DNA of 64,000 nt from Streptomyces cyaneochromogenes (GCF_003963535.1 NZ_CP034539.1:9114001-9178000), one strand, 5' to 3'. Shown: positions 26,040 through 33,916, counted from the stretch's first letter. Numbers and translations: made by a program. Notes: generated by a model not told the origin, from the sequence alone.

Positions 26040-26402
26040 TCAGGCTTGGTGGTTGGCGATGACGAGTTCGGCGATGAGGTCGTCCCGCAGCGCGAACCGG
26101 TAGTCGAGCTCGGCGACGCCCCCCGGGAAGGTGCCCTCGAGCCGCACGGTTACCACCCAGTGGGCGTCATCGACGCGGTGAGCGCCGATCTGCTCGGTCG
26201 TGTACTCGAACTCGGACCCGGCGTCCCGCAGGAACGCGTAGGTCTCCTCTCGGCCGCGGAAGGTCTCGTCCTGGTCGACGATCACCGCATCCTCGGCGAG
26301 GAACGACGAGGCGGTGTCGGCGTCGCGGGCGACGTGGGCGGCGAAGAACTCGCGCACGGTGGTCGGGAGCAGATCGGACGGAAGGTCGGTGTGCTGTGTC
26401 AT
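26040..26402 (-). CDS. SnoaL/NTF2-like protein
   Basis: A 120-residue alpha+beta cone-fold protein: N-terminal helix TVREFFAAHVARDADTASSFL followed by AVIVDQDETFRGREE and paired beta strands (WVVTVRLEG, LDYRFALRDD). Members are small isomerase/hydrolase-like enzymes or ligand binders. It is transcribed away from the MerR gene and precedes the SDR by 38 bp, so the two may be co-transcribed under MerR control. Confidence 0.8.
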   Translation of the reverse strand: MTQHTDLPSDLLPTTVREFFAAHVARDADTASSFLAEDAVIVDQDETFRGREETYAFLRDAGSEFEYTTEQIGAHRVDDAHWVVTVRLEGTFPGGVAELDYRFALRDDLIAELVIANHQA

Positions 26403-26443
26403 GAGCCCACCGTGTGACCTCGCGGGACGGGAGGGTCAAGCCG

Positions 26444-26474
26444 TGGACTCTCCCCCAGGGGGAGTGTTTAGAGT
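26444..26474 (+). promoter_or_regulatory. MerR-type promoter with 19-bp spacer
   Basis: TGGACT (26444-26449) and TAGAGT (26469-26474) are separated by 19 bp, the over-long spacing typical of MerR-activated promoters. The spacer holds a perfect dyad, CTCCCCC-A-GGGGGAG. The MerR ATG lies 6 bp after the -10 box, so its transcript is probably leaderless. Confidence 0.75.
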
Positions 26475-26480
26475 GACGGG

Positions 26481-27275
26481 ATGTTGACCATCGGGGAGTT
26501 CTCGCGGCTGACCCACTTGAGCGTCCGGACCCTGCGCCGGTATCACGAGGCGGCCCTGCTGGAACCTGCCGTGGTGGACGAGACCACCGGTTACCGCTAC
26601 TACCGCGTCGACCAGATCCCGACCGCGCAGGTCATCAACCGGCTCCGCGAGCTCGACGTCCCCCTGAGCGATGTGCAGCAGATCCTGCGGACCCCCGACC
26701 CCGGTGTCCGCGCGGCCCTGGTCACAGACCACCTGCAACGCCTCGAGGACGCACTCGACCGCACCCGGGCCGCGGTCGTGTCGCTGCGCCGCCTCCTCCG
26801 GCCCGACCCTGCGCCGATCGACGTCGAGCTGCGTGCAGAGCCCGCCCGGACGGTCGCGGCGGTGGAGGCCGTAGTCGGGCATCGCGACATCGCGACCTGG
26901 TACGCAGGCGCGATGGCCGAATTGGAGGCGGCCGTCGGCGCCGCCGTGACCGGACCGCCGGGCGGCAGCTACGACAACGCCCTTTTCGAGCAGGAGTGCG
27001 GTCACGCGGTCGTCTACCTGCCGACCGATGCGCCACCTCGCACCGGACGCGTGCACCCCACGACTCTGCCGGCCGCGGAACTGGCCGTCACCACCCACGT
27101 CGGCGAGCACGACGGCATCGAGGTCACGTATGGCGAACTCGGGACCTGGGTCGTGGAGAACGCGATGTCGGTGGCCGGGCCGGTGCGGGAGCGCTACGTT
27201 GTCGGCCCCCGTGACACCAGCGATCCCGCCGCATGGCGCACCGAGATCGGCTGGCCGGTCTTTCGTGTCACCTGA
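26481..27275 (+). CDS. MerR-family regulator with GyrI-like effector domain
   Basis: A 264-residue BmrR-type regulator. The N-terminal HTH (FSRLTHLSVRTLRRYHEAALL) and wing (GYRYYRVDQI) lead into a dimerisation coiled coil, then a C-terminal effector-binding domain (about 115-264) with VVYLPTD and EVTYGELGTWV segments that usually bind hydrophobic compounds. Likely controls itself and the divergent NTF2/SDR genes through the 19-bp-spacer promoter. Confidence 0.88.
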   Translation: MLTIGEFSRLTHLSVRTLRRYHEAALLEPAVVDETTGYRYYRVDQIPTAQVINRLRELDVPLSDVQQILRTPDPGVRAALVTDHLQRLEDALDRTRAAVVSLRRLLRPDPAPIDVELRAEPARTVAAVEAVVGHRDIATWYAGAMAELEAAVGAAVTGPPGGSYDNALFEQECGHAVVYLPTDAPPRTGRVHPTTLPAAELAVTTHVGEHDGIEVTYGELGTWVVENAMSVAGPVRERYVVGPRDTSDPAAWRTEIGWPVFRVT

Positions 27276-27360
27276 AGCGGTCAGTGCGGTGCGGAGCCTT
27301 GGAACAACGGAGCGCACGCCTTAAGCTCCGCCTTTCACGAGTTGGGGCGCCGAGGCTTGA

Positions 27361-27750
27361 TCAAATAAGCAGAGAGCACTCCTGGCCTGGATGCCGATGC
27401 TCGCCCTGACCGGCACGGCCAGGCTCTGGGAGCCCCGCCGACTACGGCTCCGCCTGTTCACCGCGGCCGCACAGCTCGTGACCACAGGCCGCCGACGAAC
27501 TCTCCGCCTGGCCCGGCACTGGCCCTGGACCGGTCACATCACCGCAGCTCTCGACCGGCTCACTCAACTGCCCGACCCTGGCTGACCAGCGGATTCCCCG
27601 TCCCTTCGACAGCACCTCAGCGCCCGGAGCAGTGGAATCCGGCGCCACCCCGAGGCGACACTCGGGTCTTCGGCCTGCACAGCCTCAGCCCATGGCACGA
27701 AAACGGTCCACCGACTCCGTCGGCGGACCGTCACGAAACTTCGAGGTTAG
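27361..27750 (+). mobile_element. IS1380-type insertion sequence remnant (transposase C-terminus)
   Basis: The frame 27361-27585 encodes the C-terminal end of an IS1380-family DDE transposase: LLAW, then RLRLRLFTAAAQLV, RRRTLRLARHWPWT and a final LTQLPDPG. It has no start and is preceded by a stop, so only the 3' end survives. The sequence to 27750 looks like the IS 3' non-coding end and closes with CACGAAACTTCGAGGTTAG, the likely terminal repeat. The element abuts and truncates a plasmid partition-partner remnant. Confidence 0.75.
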
Positions 27751-27956
27751 GTTGTCGCTGAGATTCGGCGATCTTTTGGAGGCTCTGATATTGGTCTTCA
27801 TAGATGTCAAACTTATGTCGAGGCCTGATGGCTCGATGCTCCGGCCGGGCCTAGGGCTGTTTGAGATATCCCGACATCCACAGGTCGCTTCTTCGCGAAG
27901 AAGGCAGAGCCCTCCAGGTCGCGCTGTATGGAAGTGATGTTGAGTTTCTTATTCAT
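27751..27956 (-). pseudogene. Degenerate partition-partner gene (ParB/CopG-like) cut by the IS
   Basis: ATG at 27956 overlaps the frameshift-corrected parA stop (ATGA). The first frame gives 47 residues (MNKKLNITSIQRDLEG...) and ends at TAA 27813-27815. From 27820 a second frame reads RHKFDIYEDQYQSLQKIAES, typical of small plasmid partition partners, and stops being recognisable at the IS end. So the gene has a frameshift near 27820-27830 and has lost its 3' part to the IS. Confidence 0.65.
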
Positions 27957-28704
27957 AGGTCGAACAGCTCGCCGATCAGCTTCGTGTAGGCGAGAGCTGC
28001 GGGCGACTTGGGGTTGAATGAGAATACGTCTTGGCGTTGAAGTGGGCGTCTCTCGGATCAGTATTGCGGGGGATGACAGTGTTAAGTACCGAGCCCGTGT
28101 AGGTCTGGCGCAGAATCTGAAGAGACGTGCGGCTATTTATAGTCGAATCAGCCATGGCGAAGAGGAATCCGGCAAGCTCTAAGCGCGGATTGAAGAGCGC
28201 ACGAACCTCTTTGAGTGTTTTACTTATTTGAACGATCGAGTCAAGCTCAAAGTATCCCGGTGCAACAACGACGATAACCTTGTCGGAGGCTGTGAACGCG
28301 TTTACCGTTAGCCACGAGAGAGCTGGAGGGCAATCGATGAAGACGCAATCGTAGCGATCTTTGACGGCATCCAGCTCACGCTTGAGCCGTTCCTCTCTGT
28401 GGTCAATGGCCGTTGTCAGCTCGACATCAGTATTGGAGAGCAGAATGTGCGAAGGGGCGATGCGGAGCCCAGGAATGGCTGTCTCATGGACGGGGAGGGG
28501 ACTGCGTTCCAATATTGTGGCATAAATGGTCTGGTGCTTTTGAATCTGTGTGTAGCCAGCCAGAAGGACCTTGCTAGTGTTTGCTTGAGAGTCAATGTCG
28601 ACCAGTAGGACGCGTCTACCTTTACGGGCGAGGCCGGCCGCAAGTGAGATGCTTGATGATGTCTTACCAACACCACCTTTCTGTGACGCAATAGAAATTA
28701 CCAT
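27953..28704 (-). pseudogene. ParA-family partition ATPase with C-terminal frameshift
   Basis: A plasmid-type ParA: deviant Walker A KGGVGKTS (9-16), VLLVDIDSQANTS, Walker B YDCVFIDCPPAL. The uninterrupted frame runs 28704-27976 and ends in an atypical tail. One missing base at about 28034-28035 explains this: in the next frame the sequence continues QDVFSFNPKSPAALAY...LIGELFDL to TGA at 27953, the normal ParA C-terminus. Base composition is distinctly lower in GC than the flanks, pointing to plasmid origin. Either a real frameshift or a sequencing error. Confidence 0.85.
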
Positions 28705-28829
28705 ATTAAGTTAGATGAATCGAAACCCTGGACAGGTTGTCTCAATGCATCTCTTATTCTCTACCAGGATAGCGAAAAGTGAATTCTCCTGCCAATAAGG
28801 GAAATGAACGTTGAGGGAATTCGCCAAAA

Positions 28830-28863
28830 CAAAAAGCCGGGTTCCCGGTAGGGGAGGCCCGGC
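28830..28863 (-). terminator. Intrinsic terminator of the methyltransferase gene
   Basis: On the minus strand GCCGGG/CCCGGC (28836-28841 and 28858-28863) forms a stem and is followed by TTTTTGTTTT, a textbook Rho-independent terminator 45 bp after the methyltransferase stop. Confidence 0.8.
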
Positions 28864-28907
28864 CTCGTCATGTCCTCGATGGTCAGTGAATGATGCCCAC
28901 CGGATGC

Positions 28908-29567
28908 TCACAAGGGTCTGACGGCAGTACCCAGGAGTGTGCCGATGTGCCCCTCGGTGGGAGCCTCGATGACCTGCACGCCCGCTCGGTGGAAGCCGTA
29001 CTTCAGCATGAGATTCCGCCACTTCCGTGGGGTGTAGCTGTAGCGGTAGGTGTAGACGGGTTTTCCTGCAAAGCCGCCCTTGTACATGCCCTGTGGTCCA
29101 TAGGCACCTGGGATGGCCGGCGGATGCGAGAAGGCGAAGACACCTCCAGGGTTCAGACGATCGTGCACCAGGGGGAGCAAGTGCGTGGGGTTTGCGAACC
29201 AGGCGCATCCGAAGATCGAGTAGATGGCGTCGTACGTCTCGCCGGTTGTTGCGAGGAAGGACAGCACCTCGCCTTGGTGAAAGACGGCTCCCGTGTCGGA
29301 CCACCTGTCGGTGATCTTCTTGACCATGACGGGGGACAGGTCGAGCCCGTGTGCCTCCGCACCGCGCTGGGCGAGGTAGGCGACGGCACGGCCGGTGCCG
29401 CATCCGATCTCCAGCGTCTTCTGCGGCTCGCCGAGAATCTCCGGTCCTGGGCCGTGGTCCTGGTACTGGGTCCAACGGAACGCAGGCTGGGCATCCGGCT
29501 CGAACGCCGATTCCGCGTAGGTGTCCCAGACCTCGGTTTCCATGGCGTAGTCATGACGTACAGACAC
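28908..29567 (-). CDS. SAM-dependent methyltransferase
   Basis: A 219-residue class I methyltransferase: motif I TLEIGCGTGRAVAYLA (about 50-65), acidic motif II in EAHGLDLSP, motif III FHQGEVLSF and IYSIFGCAWF (motif IV region). GTG at 29567 has AAGGAC ahead; ATG at 29543 is an alternative. Last gene of a leftward group (114-aa protein, Cys protein, GRDP-like protein, methyltransferase) diverging from an Xre/DUF397 operon. Substrate unknown; a small molecule or peptide are both possible. Confidence 0.83.
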   Translation of the reverse strand: MSVRHDYAMETEVWDTYAESAFEPDAQPAFRWTQYQDHGPGPEILGEPQKTLEIGCGTGRAVAYLAQRGAEAHGLDLSPVMVKKITDRWSDTGAVFHQGEVLSFLATTGETYDAIYSIFGCAWFANPTHLLPLVHDRLNPGGVFAFSHPPAIPGAYGPQGMYKGGFAGKPVYTYRYSYTPRKWRNLMLKYGFHRAGVQVIEAPTEGHIGTLLGTAVRPL

Positions 29568-29659
29568 GAGCCGTCCTTGTAGTCGGTATGCGGGGACCCC
29601 GCCCTCGGGGAGTGGGGTTGAGGGCGGGGCGAATCTAGCCGGAGGGAAGAGGCCGGCGG

Positions 29660-30151
29660 TCAGTGTGAGTCGGGGACCTTGTCGTCACACGGGCCGCAGT
29701 CTGAGGCGTCGACCTCCCAGAGCTCCGTGTCGACTGTGAAGCCGTTCGCCCGGATGATCTCCGCGGTGCGCATAACGATCCCGTCGCGGCGGCGTTCAAT
29801 CAGCGGTGCGTGGTGTTTGTACTGGCCGCCGTTGTACCGCTCGCAGATGGCGAAGTACACGGGGGTGTCGAGGATGATCTGGTGGACACCCTGGTCGACC
29901 TCGAAGCCCGGTCCCATGTCGTTGCCCGGCTTCTCCATGGCGGTGATCAAATAGGCGACGCCCTGGCTAAGAATGCGTTCCGCGAGGCTGCGTACCCGCA
30001 CGGTGTCACGCATGAGGAGCTGCACTTCGCGCTCCCACAGGCCGATGCCGGGGTCGGGGATCAGATGAGGGTTGGCCTCTCCGATCTCGTCGAGGATGGC
30101 CTTGGGGTCCCGGACCCTTGTGGTCTGGGGAGCCTCAAGCAGTACGGTCAT
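29660..30151 (-). CDS. GRDP-like (glycine-rich-domain protein) family protein
   Basis: A 163-residue protein. Its middle reads V-D-Q-G-V-H-Q-I-I-L-D-T then Y-F-A-I-C-E-R-Y and KHHAP, matching the D-x2-W/V-H-x-I-x-x-T-x2-Y-x3-C...H-H-x-P pattern of GRDP/DUF1399-type proteins, perhaps a metal site made of His and Cys. The acidic C-terminus holds SDCGPCDD, a C-x2-C pair. ATG at 30151 lies upstream of the methyltransferase. Family assignment is by pattern only; the biochemical role is unknown. Confidence 0.6.
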   Translation of the reverse strand: MTVLLEAPQTTRVRDPKAILDEIGEANPHLIPDPGIGLWEREVQLLMRDTVRVRSLAERILSQGVAYLITAMEKPGNDMGPGFEVDQGVHQIILDTPVYFAICERYNGGQYKHHAPLIERRRDGIVMRTAEIIRANGFTVDTELWEVDASDCGPCDDKVPDSH

Positions 30152-30279
30152 GGTCGTGCCCTCTCTTCGTTGTAGTGAGGGTGTGGAACCCCGCCCGCCT
30201 GGCCGACTGCCTAGGACGTTCAGATGGGCGGGGGCTTACCCCGCCCCAGCTCTGCGGGGGAACGGAGCTGGGACGGGCG

Positions 30280-30471
30280 CTATGAGGCGGGACACGCGTC
30301 CAACTGGTGGGTGTAGGCGCTGACGTATCTGCGGGACCACTCACAGCACCCTGCACAGGCGAAGCCTGGAGCAGTGACACCGTTGACCGTCACAGGGCCT
30401 ATGAAGATCACCGGCTGGTTGGGCTTCCGGCAGAGCCAACAGAGACCCACAGCCCACCTCGTGACGGTCAT
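30280..30471 (-). CDS. Small zinc-ribbon-like protein, 63 aa
   Basis: Unrecognised small protein with two C-x2-C pairs, C11WLC14 and C39AGC42, spaced like a zinc ribbon. ATG at 30471 overlaps the upstream gene stop (ATGA), which argues for real translation. It probably works with the neighbouring GRDP-like protein and methyltransferase. Confidence 0.65.
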   Translation of the reverse strand: MTVTRWAVGLCWLCRKPNQPVIFIGPVTVNGVTAPGFACAGCCEWSRRYVSAYTHQLDACPAS

Positions 30472-30812
30472 CCCTCTTCGGCTCCGTTGGTCTTCTGGTA
30501 GATCGACAGCAAGGTGCTGGCAAAGACGGCCGAGTCCCGCATGTAGGCGTATGCGTCGTGCACAGGGGAGCGACTCGTCGGCCGGTTACTCATGGCCACG
30601 TGGCGTTCCACCATGCGCAGAAGCCGCAAGGTGTCTTCGCTCTCGTCCTCGTTGAGGCACTGCCCGACGAGCAGGTTCAGGTGCCCGATCAGCTCGCCGG
30701 TTCTCGCCTCGATGTCCTTGCGCGTCGACGTGCTGAGCTGCATGCCCCAGGCCAGGTCGACGGTCGAGGTGATCGTCTCTCCGTCGATGGGCAAGCTGTT
30801 GACGCTGACCAT
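30468..30812 (-). CDS. Hypothetical protein, 114 aa
   Basis: Not recognised. ATG at 30812 has GGAGGA 8 bases ahead; upstream in-frame starts lack one. The chain is mostly helical and acidic (ARTGELIGHLNLLVGQCLNE, TLRLLRMVERHVA) with no signal or membrane segment. It is the first gene of the leftward cluster opposite the Xre/DUF397 operon; such proteins recur next to Streptomyces Xre regulators. Confidence 0.65.
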   Translation of the reverse strand: MVSVNSLPIDGETITSTVDLAWGMQLSTSTRKDIEARTGELIGHLNLLVGQCLNEDESEDTLRLLRMVERHVAMSNRPTSRSPVHDAYAYMRDSAVFASTLLSIYQKTNGAEEG

Positions 30813-31022
30813 GTCATGTTCCTCCGTCACGCTTGCCACCACGCTTCTCCCCTCGATGCCGCAAGGGCGGGTTTGGGTTCGTTGACGACCGTAGAGCGGT
30901 TGACGTCCAACTCCCAAGAAGATTGCGCCAGTTTGCAGTGGGAAGATTGACGGCGTAGAACCCCTGCTCGACGCTTGGCGGGTCGCGCAATCCAGCGCAA
31001 GGCAGCGGACAGGAGAGCAGCC

Positions 31023-31442
31023 ATGAAGCTACGGTTCCTTGGTAAGAACTCCCAAGGGGGAGAGTGCCCGACCCTCTACGCCACGGATCGAGACACGTAC
31101 CTCGTCCAGGGCTGGAAGATCTTCGCGAATGACCTGCTGATGCAACTCACCATCCGCGAGGGCGAGACGGCCGTGGAGGTGCCCACCGAGCTGTTCGAGC
31201 ACCTGACGAAGGACGGGCTTCCCTCTGGGGAGTTCAAGCGTCTTGAGGACCCACTTATGGTCCTCACTCCTGGAGGTACGTACGTTGTACAGGGCCAGGA
31301 GGTGACCGATACCGAGGCACTGGCACAAATGGACATCCCGGACTACGAAACCGTGGTCGAGGTCCCCAAGGCCGCGATCACCGCGCTACTGGAGGAACCG
31401 CGTGGAGCTGATCTCCAGCGCCGAGCGCAACCAGCTGTTTGA
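31023..31442 (+). CDS. Hypothetical protein of the Xre/DUF397 operon, 139 aa
   Basis: Two similar beta-rich halves: LYATDRDTYLVQGWKI followed by VEVPTELFEHL, and LTPGGTYVVQGQEV followed by VEVPKAAITALL. It looks like an internal duplication of about 60 residues. ATG at 31023 has GGAGAG ahead. It overlaps the DUF6879 gene by 41 bp and is first in a four-gene rightward operon. The family commonly sits beside DUF6879 and Xre genes in Streptomyces; function unknown. Confidence 0.7.
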   Translation: MKLRFLGKNSQGGECPTLYATDRDTYLVQGWKIFANDLLMQLTIREGETAVEVPTELFEHLTKDGLPSGEFKRLEDPLMVLTPGGTYVVQGQEVTDTEALAQMDIPDYETVVEVPKAAITALLEEPRGADLQRRAQPAV

Positions 31443-31926
31443 TAGCTGTGTGCACGGCGCCTTCCACTTGGAGCTGAGGGACGACTACTCAGTCCCAGTA
31501 GAGGACGGCCCCTACGCGAGCTGGCTCCGTGGCGAGCCCTTGGACCACTCGTACATGGAACCGTGGACACAGCTAGTGAGACACGTCACCGGCTCGGGCA
31601 AGACCATGCGTCGGGTACGTGTGGTCACCGAACCGCACACTCCGTACATCCACTGGGAGTACCTCACAGCGCACGTCAACGAGGAGGCCGGCGAGTCCGT
31701 TAGGTGGTATCCGCGGCACCAGTTGCCGGAGGGGTTGACCTTCCCCGTAGACGGAAATGACTGGTGGCTGTTCGATGACTCGATCATCGCTGTGGGGCAC
31801 TTCAGCGACTCAGGAAGGTTCATCGGGAACGAACTGATCGACACCCCTGCTGTCGTCGCCGAATGTGTCCGCGTGCGGGATCTGCTGTGGGCCTCTGCCG
31901 TTCCCCACCCCGAGTACAAGCCCTGA
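31402..31926 (+). CDS. DUF6879 family protein
   Basis: A 174-residue protein with the DUF6879 pattern: N-terminal SAERNQLFDSCVHGAFHLELRD in parts, RRVRVVTEPHTPYIHWEY and DWWLFDDSIIAVGHFSDSG. GTG at 31402 follows GGAGGA inside the preceding gene. Members almost always accompany Xre/DUF5753 regulators in actinomycetes; their role is unknown. Confidence 0.75.
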   Translation: MELISSAERNQLFDSCVHGAFHLELRDDYSVPVEDGPYASWLRGEPLDHSYMEPWTQLVRHVTGSGKTMRRVRVVTEPHTPYIHWEYLTAHVNEEAGESVRWYPRHQLPEGLTFPVDGNDWWLFDDSIIAVGHFSDSGRFIGNELIDTPAVVAECVRVRDLLWASAVPHPEYKP

Positions 31927-31933
31927 TCCTTCC

Positions 31934-32803
31934 GTGAACAACCAAGCGCAAGAGACGCGAGAGGCGTTGGGAGCCCGGCTGCGTGGATTCCGCAAGGATG
32001 CGGGATTCAGTAGCGGCCGGGCCTTCGCCGTTGCGACCGGTTGGCAGGAATCCAAGGTCTCGCGCATCGAGAACGGCAAGCAGAACGCTTCCGAGAACGA
32101 CATCCGCGTCTGGTGCCAGAAGACCGGACACGAAGCCGAAGTCCAAGACCTCATCGCGACGGTTCGCCACATTGACGAGCTGTGGCTGGAGTGGCGGCGA
32201 CTGCTCCAGACCGGGGCCGAAGGACGCCAGAAGCAGTCCCTCCCGCTCTACAGGAAGACCAAGGTCTTCCGTATCTGGGAACCGAACGTCGTCTGGGGCA
32301 CACTGCAGACCGCCGAATACGCCAAGGCCATCTTCGATGAGGTGTCACGCCTGTACGACACCCCAGGAGACATGGAGGCCGCCGTGGCAAAGCGGCTCGA
32401 ACGACAGCAGTACCTGTACCAGGGCGATCGGATCTTCAACGTCCTCCTCGGTGAGCAGGCCCTCTACTCGAACCATGGTGGCTCGGAGGTGATGAGGGCT
32501 CAACTCGACCGGCTACTAGCTGTTCTGGCGCTTCCGCGGCTGAGCATGGGCATCGTCCCTCGTTCTGCGCAGCTCCACACGTGGATCGGGCACGGCTTCG
32601 TGATGTTTGACGACAAGCGCGTCATGTTGGAGACGTTCTCCGCGGAAATGGTCGTGACTCAGCCACGGGAGATCGACATCTACATGAGGGTCTTCGAGTC
32701 TCACAGGCGTGCTGCGGTGTACGGACAGACCGCTAGAGACCTGATACTGGCCGCAATCCAGCACTTTGACCGCATGGCAACCGACCAGGGAGGAATCTTG
32801 TGA
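31934..32803 (+). CDS. Xre-family regulator with DUF5753 domain
   Basis: A 289-residue WhiJ-like regulator: N-terminal HTH (ALGARLRGFRKDAGF, then WQESKVSRIENGK) and a C-terminal DUF5753 region (about 95-275) with FRIWEPNVVWGTLQTAEYAK and PREIDIYMRVFE. GTG at 31934 starts 7 bp after the DUF6879 stop. It overlaps the DUF397 gene by GTGA. Such pairs control development or specialised metabolism in Streptomyces and behave like regulator/partner modules. Confidence 0.88.
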   Translation: MNNQAQETREALGARLRGFRKDAGFSSGRAFAVATGWQESKVSRIENGKQNASENDIRVWCQKTGHEAEVQDLIATVRHIDELWLEWRRLLQTGAEGRQKQSLPLYRKTKVFRIWEPNVVWGTLQTAEYAKAIFDEVSRLYDTPGDMEAAVAKRLERQQYLYQGDRIFNVLLGEQALYSNHGGSEVMRAQLDRLLAVLALPRLSMGIVPRSAQLHTWIGHGFVMFDDKRVMLETFSAEMVVTQPREIDIYMRVFESHRRAAVYGQTARDLILAAIQHFDRMATDQGGIL

Positions 32804-32985
32804 CGACCGAACCCAACTGGCGCACAAGCACCTACACCAAGTCCGACAGCTGCGTCGAAGTAGCCGATAACGACCCTACGGTGGTCAGGGTCCGGGACAC
32901 GAAGCATCGAGAGTACGGCCGCATGGACCTTCGGCCGGCCAGCTGGGCGTGCTTCGTCGCGTTCACCAGGCAGCTGCCGCTGTAA
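32800..32985 (+). CDS. DUF397 protein
   Basis: A 61-residue partner protein with the DUF397 signature: WRTSTYTKSDSCVEVAD at the N-terminus, VRVRDTK and ASWACFV...RQLPL at the end. GTG at 32800 overlaps the Xre stop. The pair is the typical Streptomyces xre-DUF397 module in which the small protein antagonises the regulator. Confidence 0.88.
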   Translation: MTTEPNWRTSTYTKSDSCVEVADNDPTVVRVRDTKHREYGRMDLRPASWACFVAFTRQLPL

Positions 32986-33010
32986 GGACACCGCTCCTAT
33001 CAACCGGCTT

Positions 33011-33051
33011 GTCGGCCTGAGGGTTTGGCCGGTGGCCTGCATCGTGTTGGG
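33011..33051 (+). repeat. 41-bp direct repeat, copy 1
   Basis: Identical over 41 bp to 33876-33916. It starts 26 bp after the DUF397 stop. The two copies bracket an 0.8-kb segment holding two small genes. Confidence 0.9.
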
Positions 33052-33192
33052 GAGTCAGGTCGGCCGCAAGCTTGTCCGCCGTACGGGCAGTACACCTACC
33101 CGTCAGAACCCGAGACAGGATCAGCCATGTTCCATTAGCATGTTCTCGGCATCATTTCGCACAATCTACACAAAACGGACACGGGGGATGAA

Positions 33193-33432
33193 ATGGACCA
33201 GAGTGCCTTAATAGCGATGGCTGCCATCGTCCTGGCTCTTGGAGGAGCGGCAGTCGCCCTGAGGATCTCCTTCAACAAGAGGAACGAGACCCGGGGAGAC
33301 GGCAATACGGCAAGGTCTGTGACAGTGCGTGGTCGGGGTAACATCACTGCGGGCGGCGACATATCCGGAATCGGGAACAGCCCCGACCCTCGCCGGGCAA
33401 CAGGGTTTGGTCAGCAGAATGAGGCTGACTGA
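33193..33432 (+). CDS. Small membrane protein with G-N-x-T-A-G-x-D-I motif, 79 aa
   Basis: An N-terminal transmembrane helix (residues 5-24) is followed by a polar tail containing SVTVRGRGNITAGGDISG, a beta-solenoid-like repeat unit. Codon 6 (33208-33210) is TTA, so translation may depend on bldA. The end overlaps the next gene by 14 bp; that gene carries the same motif, so the two products likely interact. Function unknown. Confidence 0.65.
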   Translation: MDQSALIAMAAIVLALGGAAVALRISFNKRNETRGDGNTARSVTVRGRGNITAGGDISGIGNSPDPRRATGFGQQNEAD

Positions 33433-33817
33433 CGTGGAGCAAGTCCAGGTCAACGTTTCCGGTGCGGGGAACGTCACCGCAGGCAGAGATATCTTCCTCC
33501 ACGGCGACATCTACACCGTCGAGAGTGCAGAGAAGGCTCTGAGCAAGGCCGATAAGAGCGACATCGTCGAAGCTGTAGTGGCAGGGGTGCGCAACGGGTA
33601 CATCGCGCCAGCCGTCGCGACGCAGATCGCAGGTGGCGCCCCTGCCAGACGGCGGGTAGGCGGGGGTGCACTCATATGGCCCAGCATGATCGTCACATTC
33701 ATGCTGGTAGCCGCACTGTCTCAAGTGAACGTGGACTGGTTGCAAACCAAGAATTACTTGATCACCGGTGGCCTGATATGGCTGGCATGGGTGTCAGTCA
33801 AGCGGGGCTGGTGGTAG
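33419..33817 (+). CDS. Membrane protein with N-terminal G-N-x-T-A-G-x-D-I motif, 132 aa
   Basis: ATG at 33419 lies inside the preceding gene. The N-terminus reads VQVNVSGAGNVTAGRDIFLHG, in parts matching the tail of the 79-aa partner; then a charged helix (AEKALSKADKSDIVEAVVAG) and two C-terminal transmembrane segments (WPSMIVTFMLVAALS, LITGGLIWLAWVS). Similar motifs occur in poorly known actinobacterial conflict-associated proteins. Unrecognised function. Confidence 0.65.
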   Translation: MRLTDVEQVQVNVSGAGNVTAGRDIFLHGDIYTVESAEKALSKADKSDIVEAVVAGVRNGYIAPAVATQIAGGAPARRRVGGGALIWPSMIVTFMLVAALSQVNVDWLQTKNYLITGGLIWLAWVSVKRGWW

Positions 33818-33875
33818 CTCTCAGATCCCACCCCCCCCATGAGGCATGAACCTCAACCGTAGGACCGGCAGGCTC

Positions 33876-33916
33876 GTCGGCCTGAGGGTTTGGCCGGTGG
33901 CCTGCATCGTGTTGGG
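33876..33916 (+). repeat. 41-bp direct repeat, copy 2
   Basis: Identical to 33011-33051. It is followed directly by a nested hairpin (GAGGGCT/AGCCCTC at 33923-33929 and 33981-33987, enclosing TCGGGCA/TGCCCGA at 33946-33952 and 33972-33978). The remainder of the 33818-34186 gap shows no gene. Confidence 0.9.

Noticed and set aside
29660..30151. GRDP-like protein as a RiPP precursor because of its Cys-containing tail
   Set aside because: Length and globular pattern are wrong for a precursor and no maturase is adjacent.
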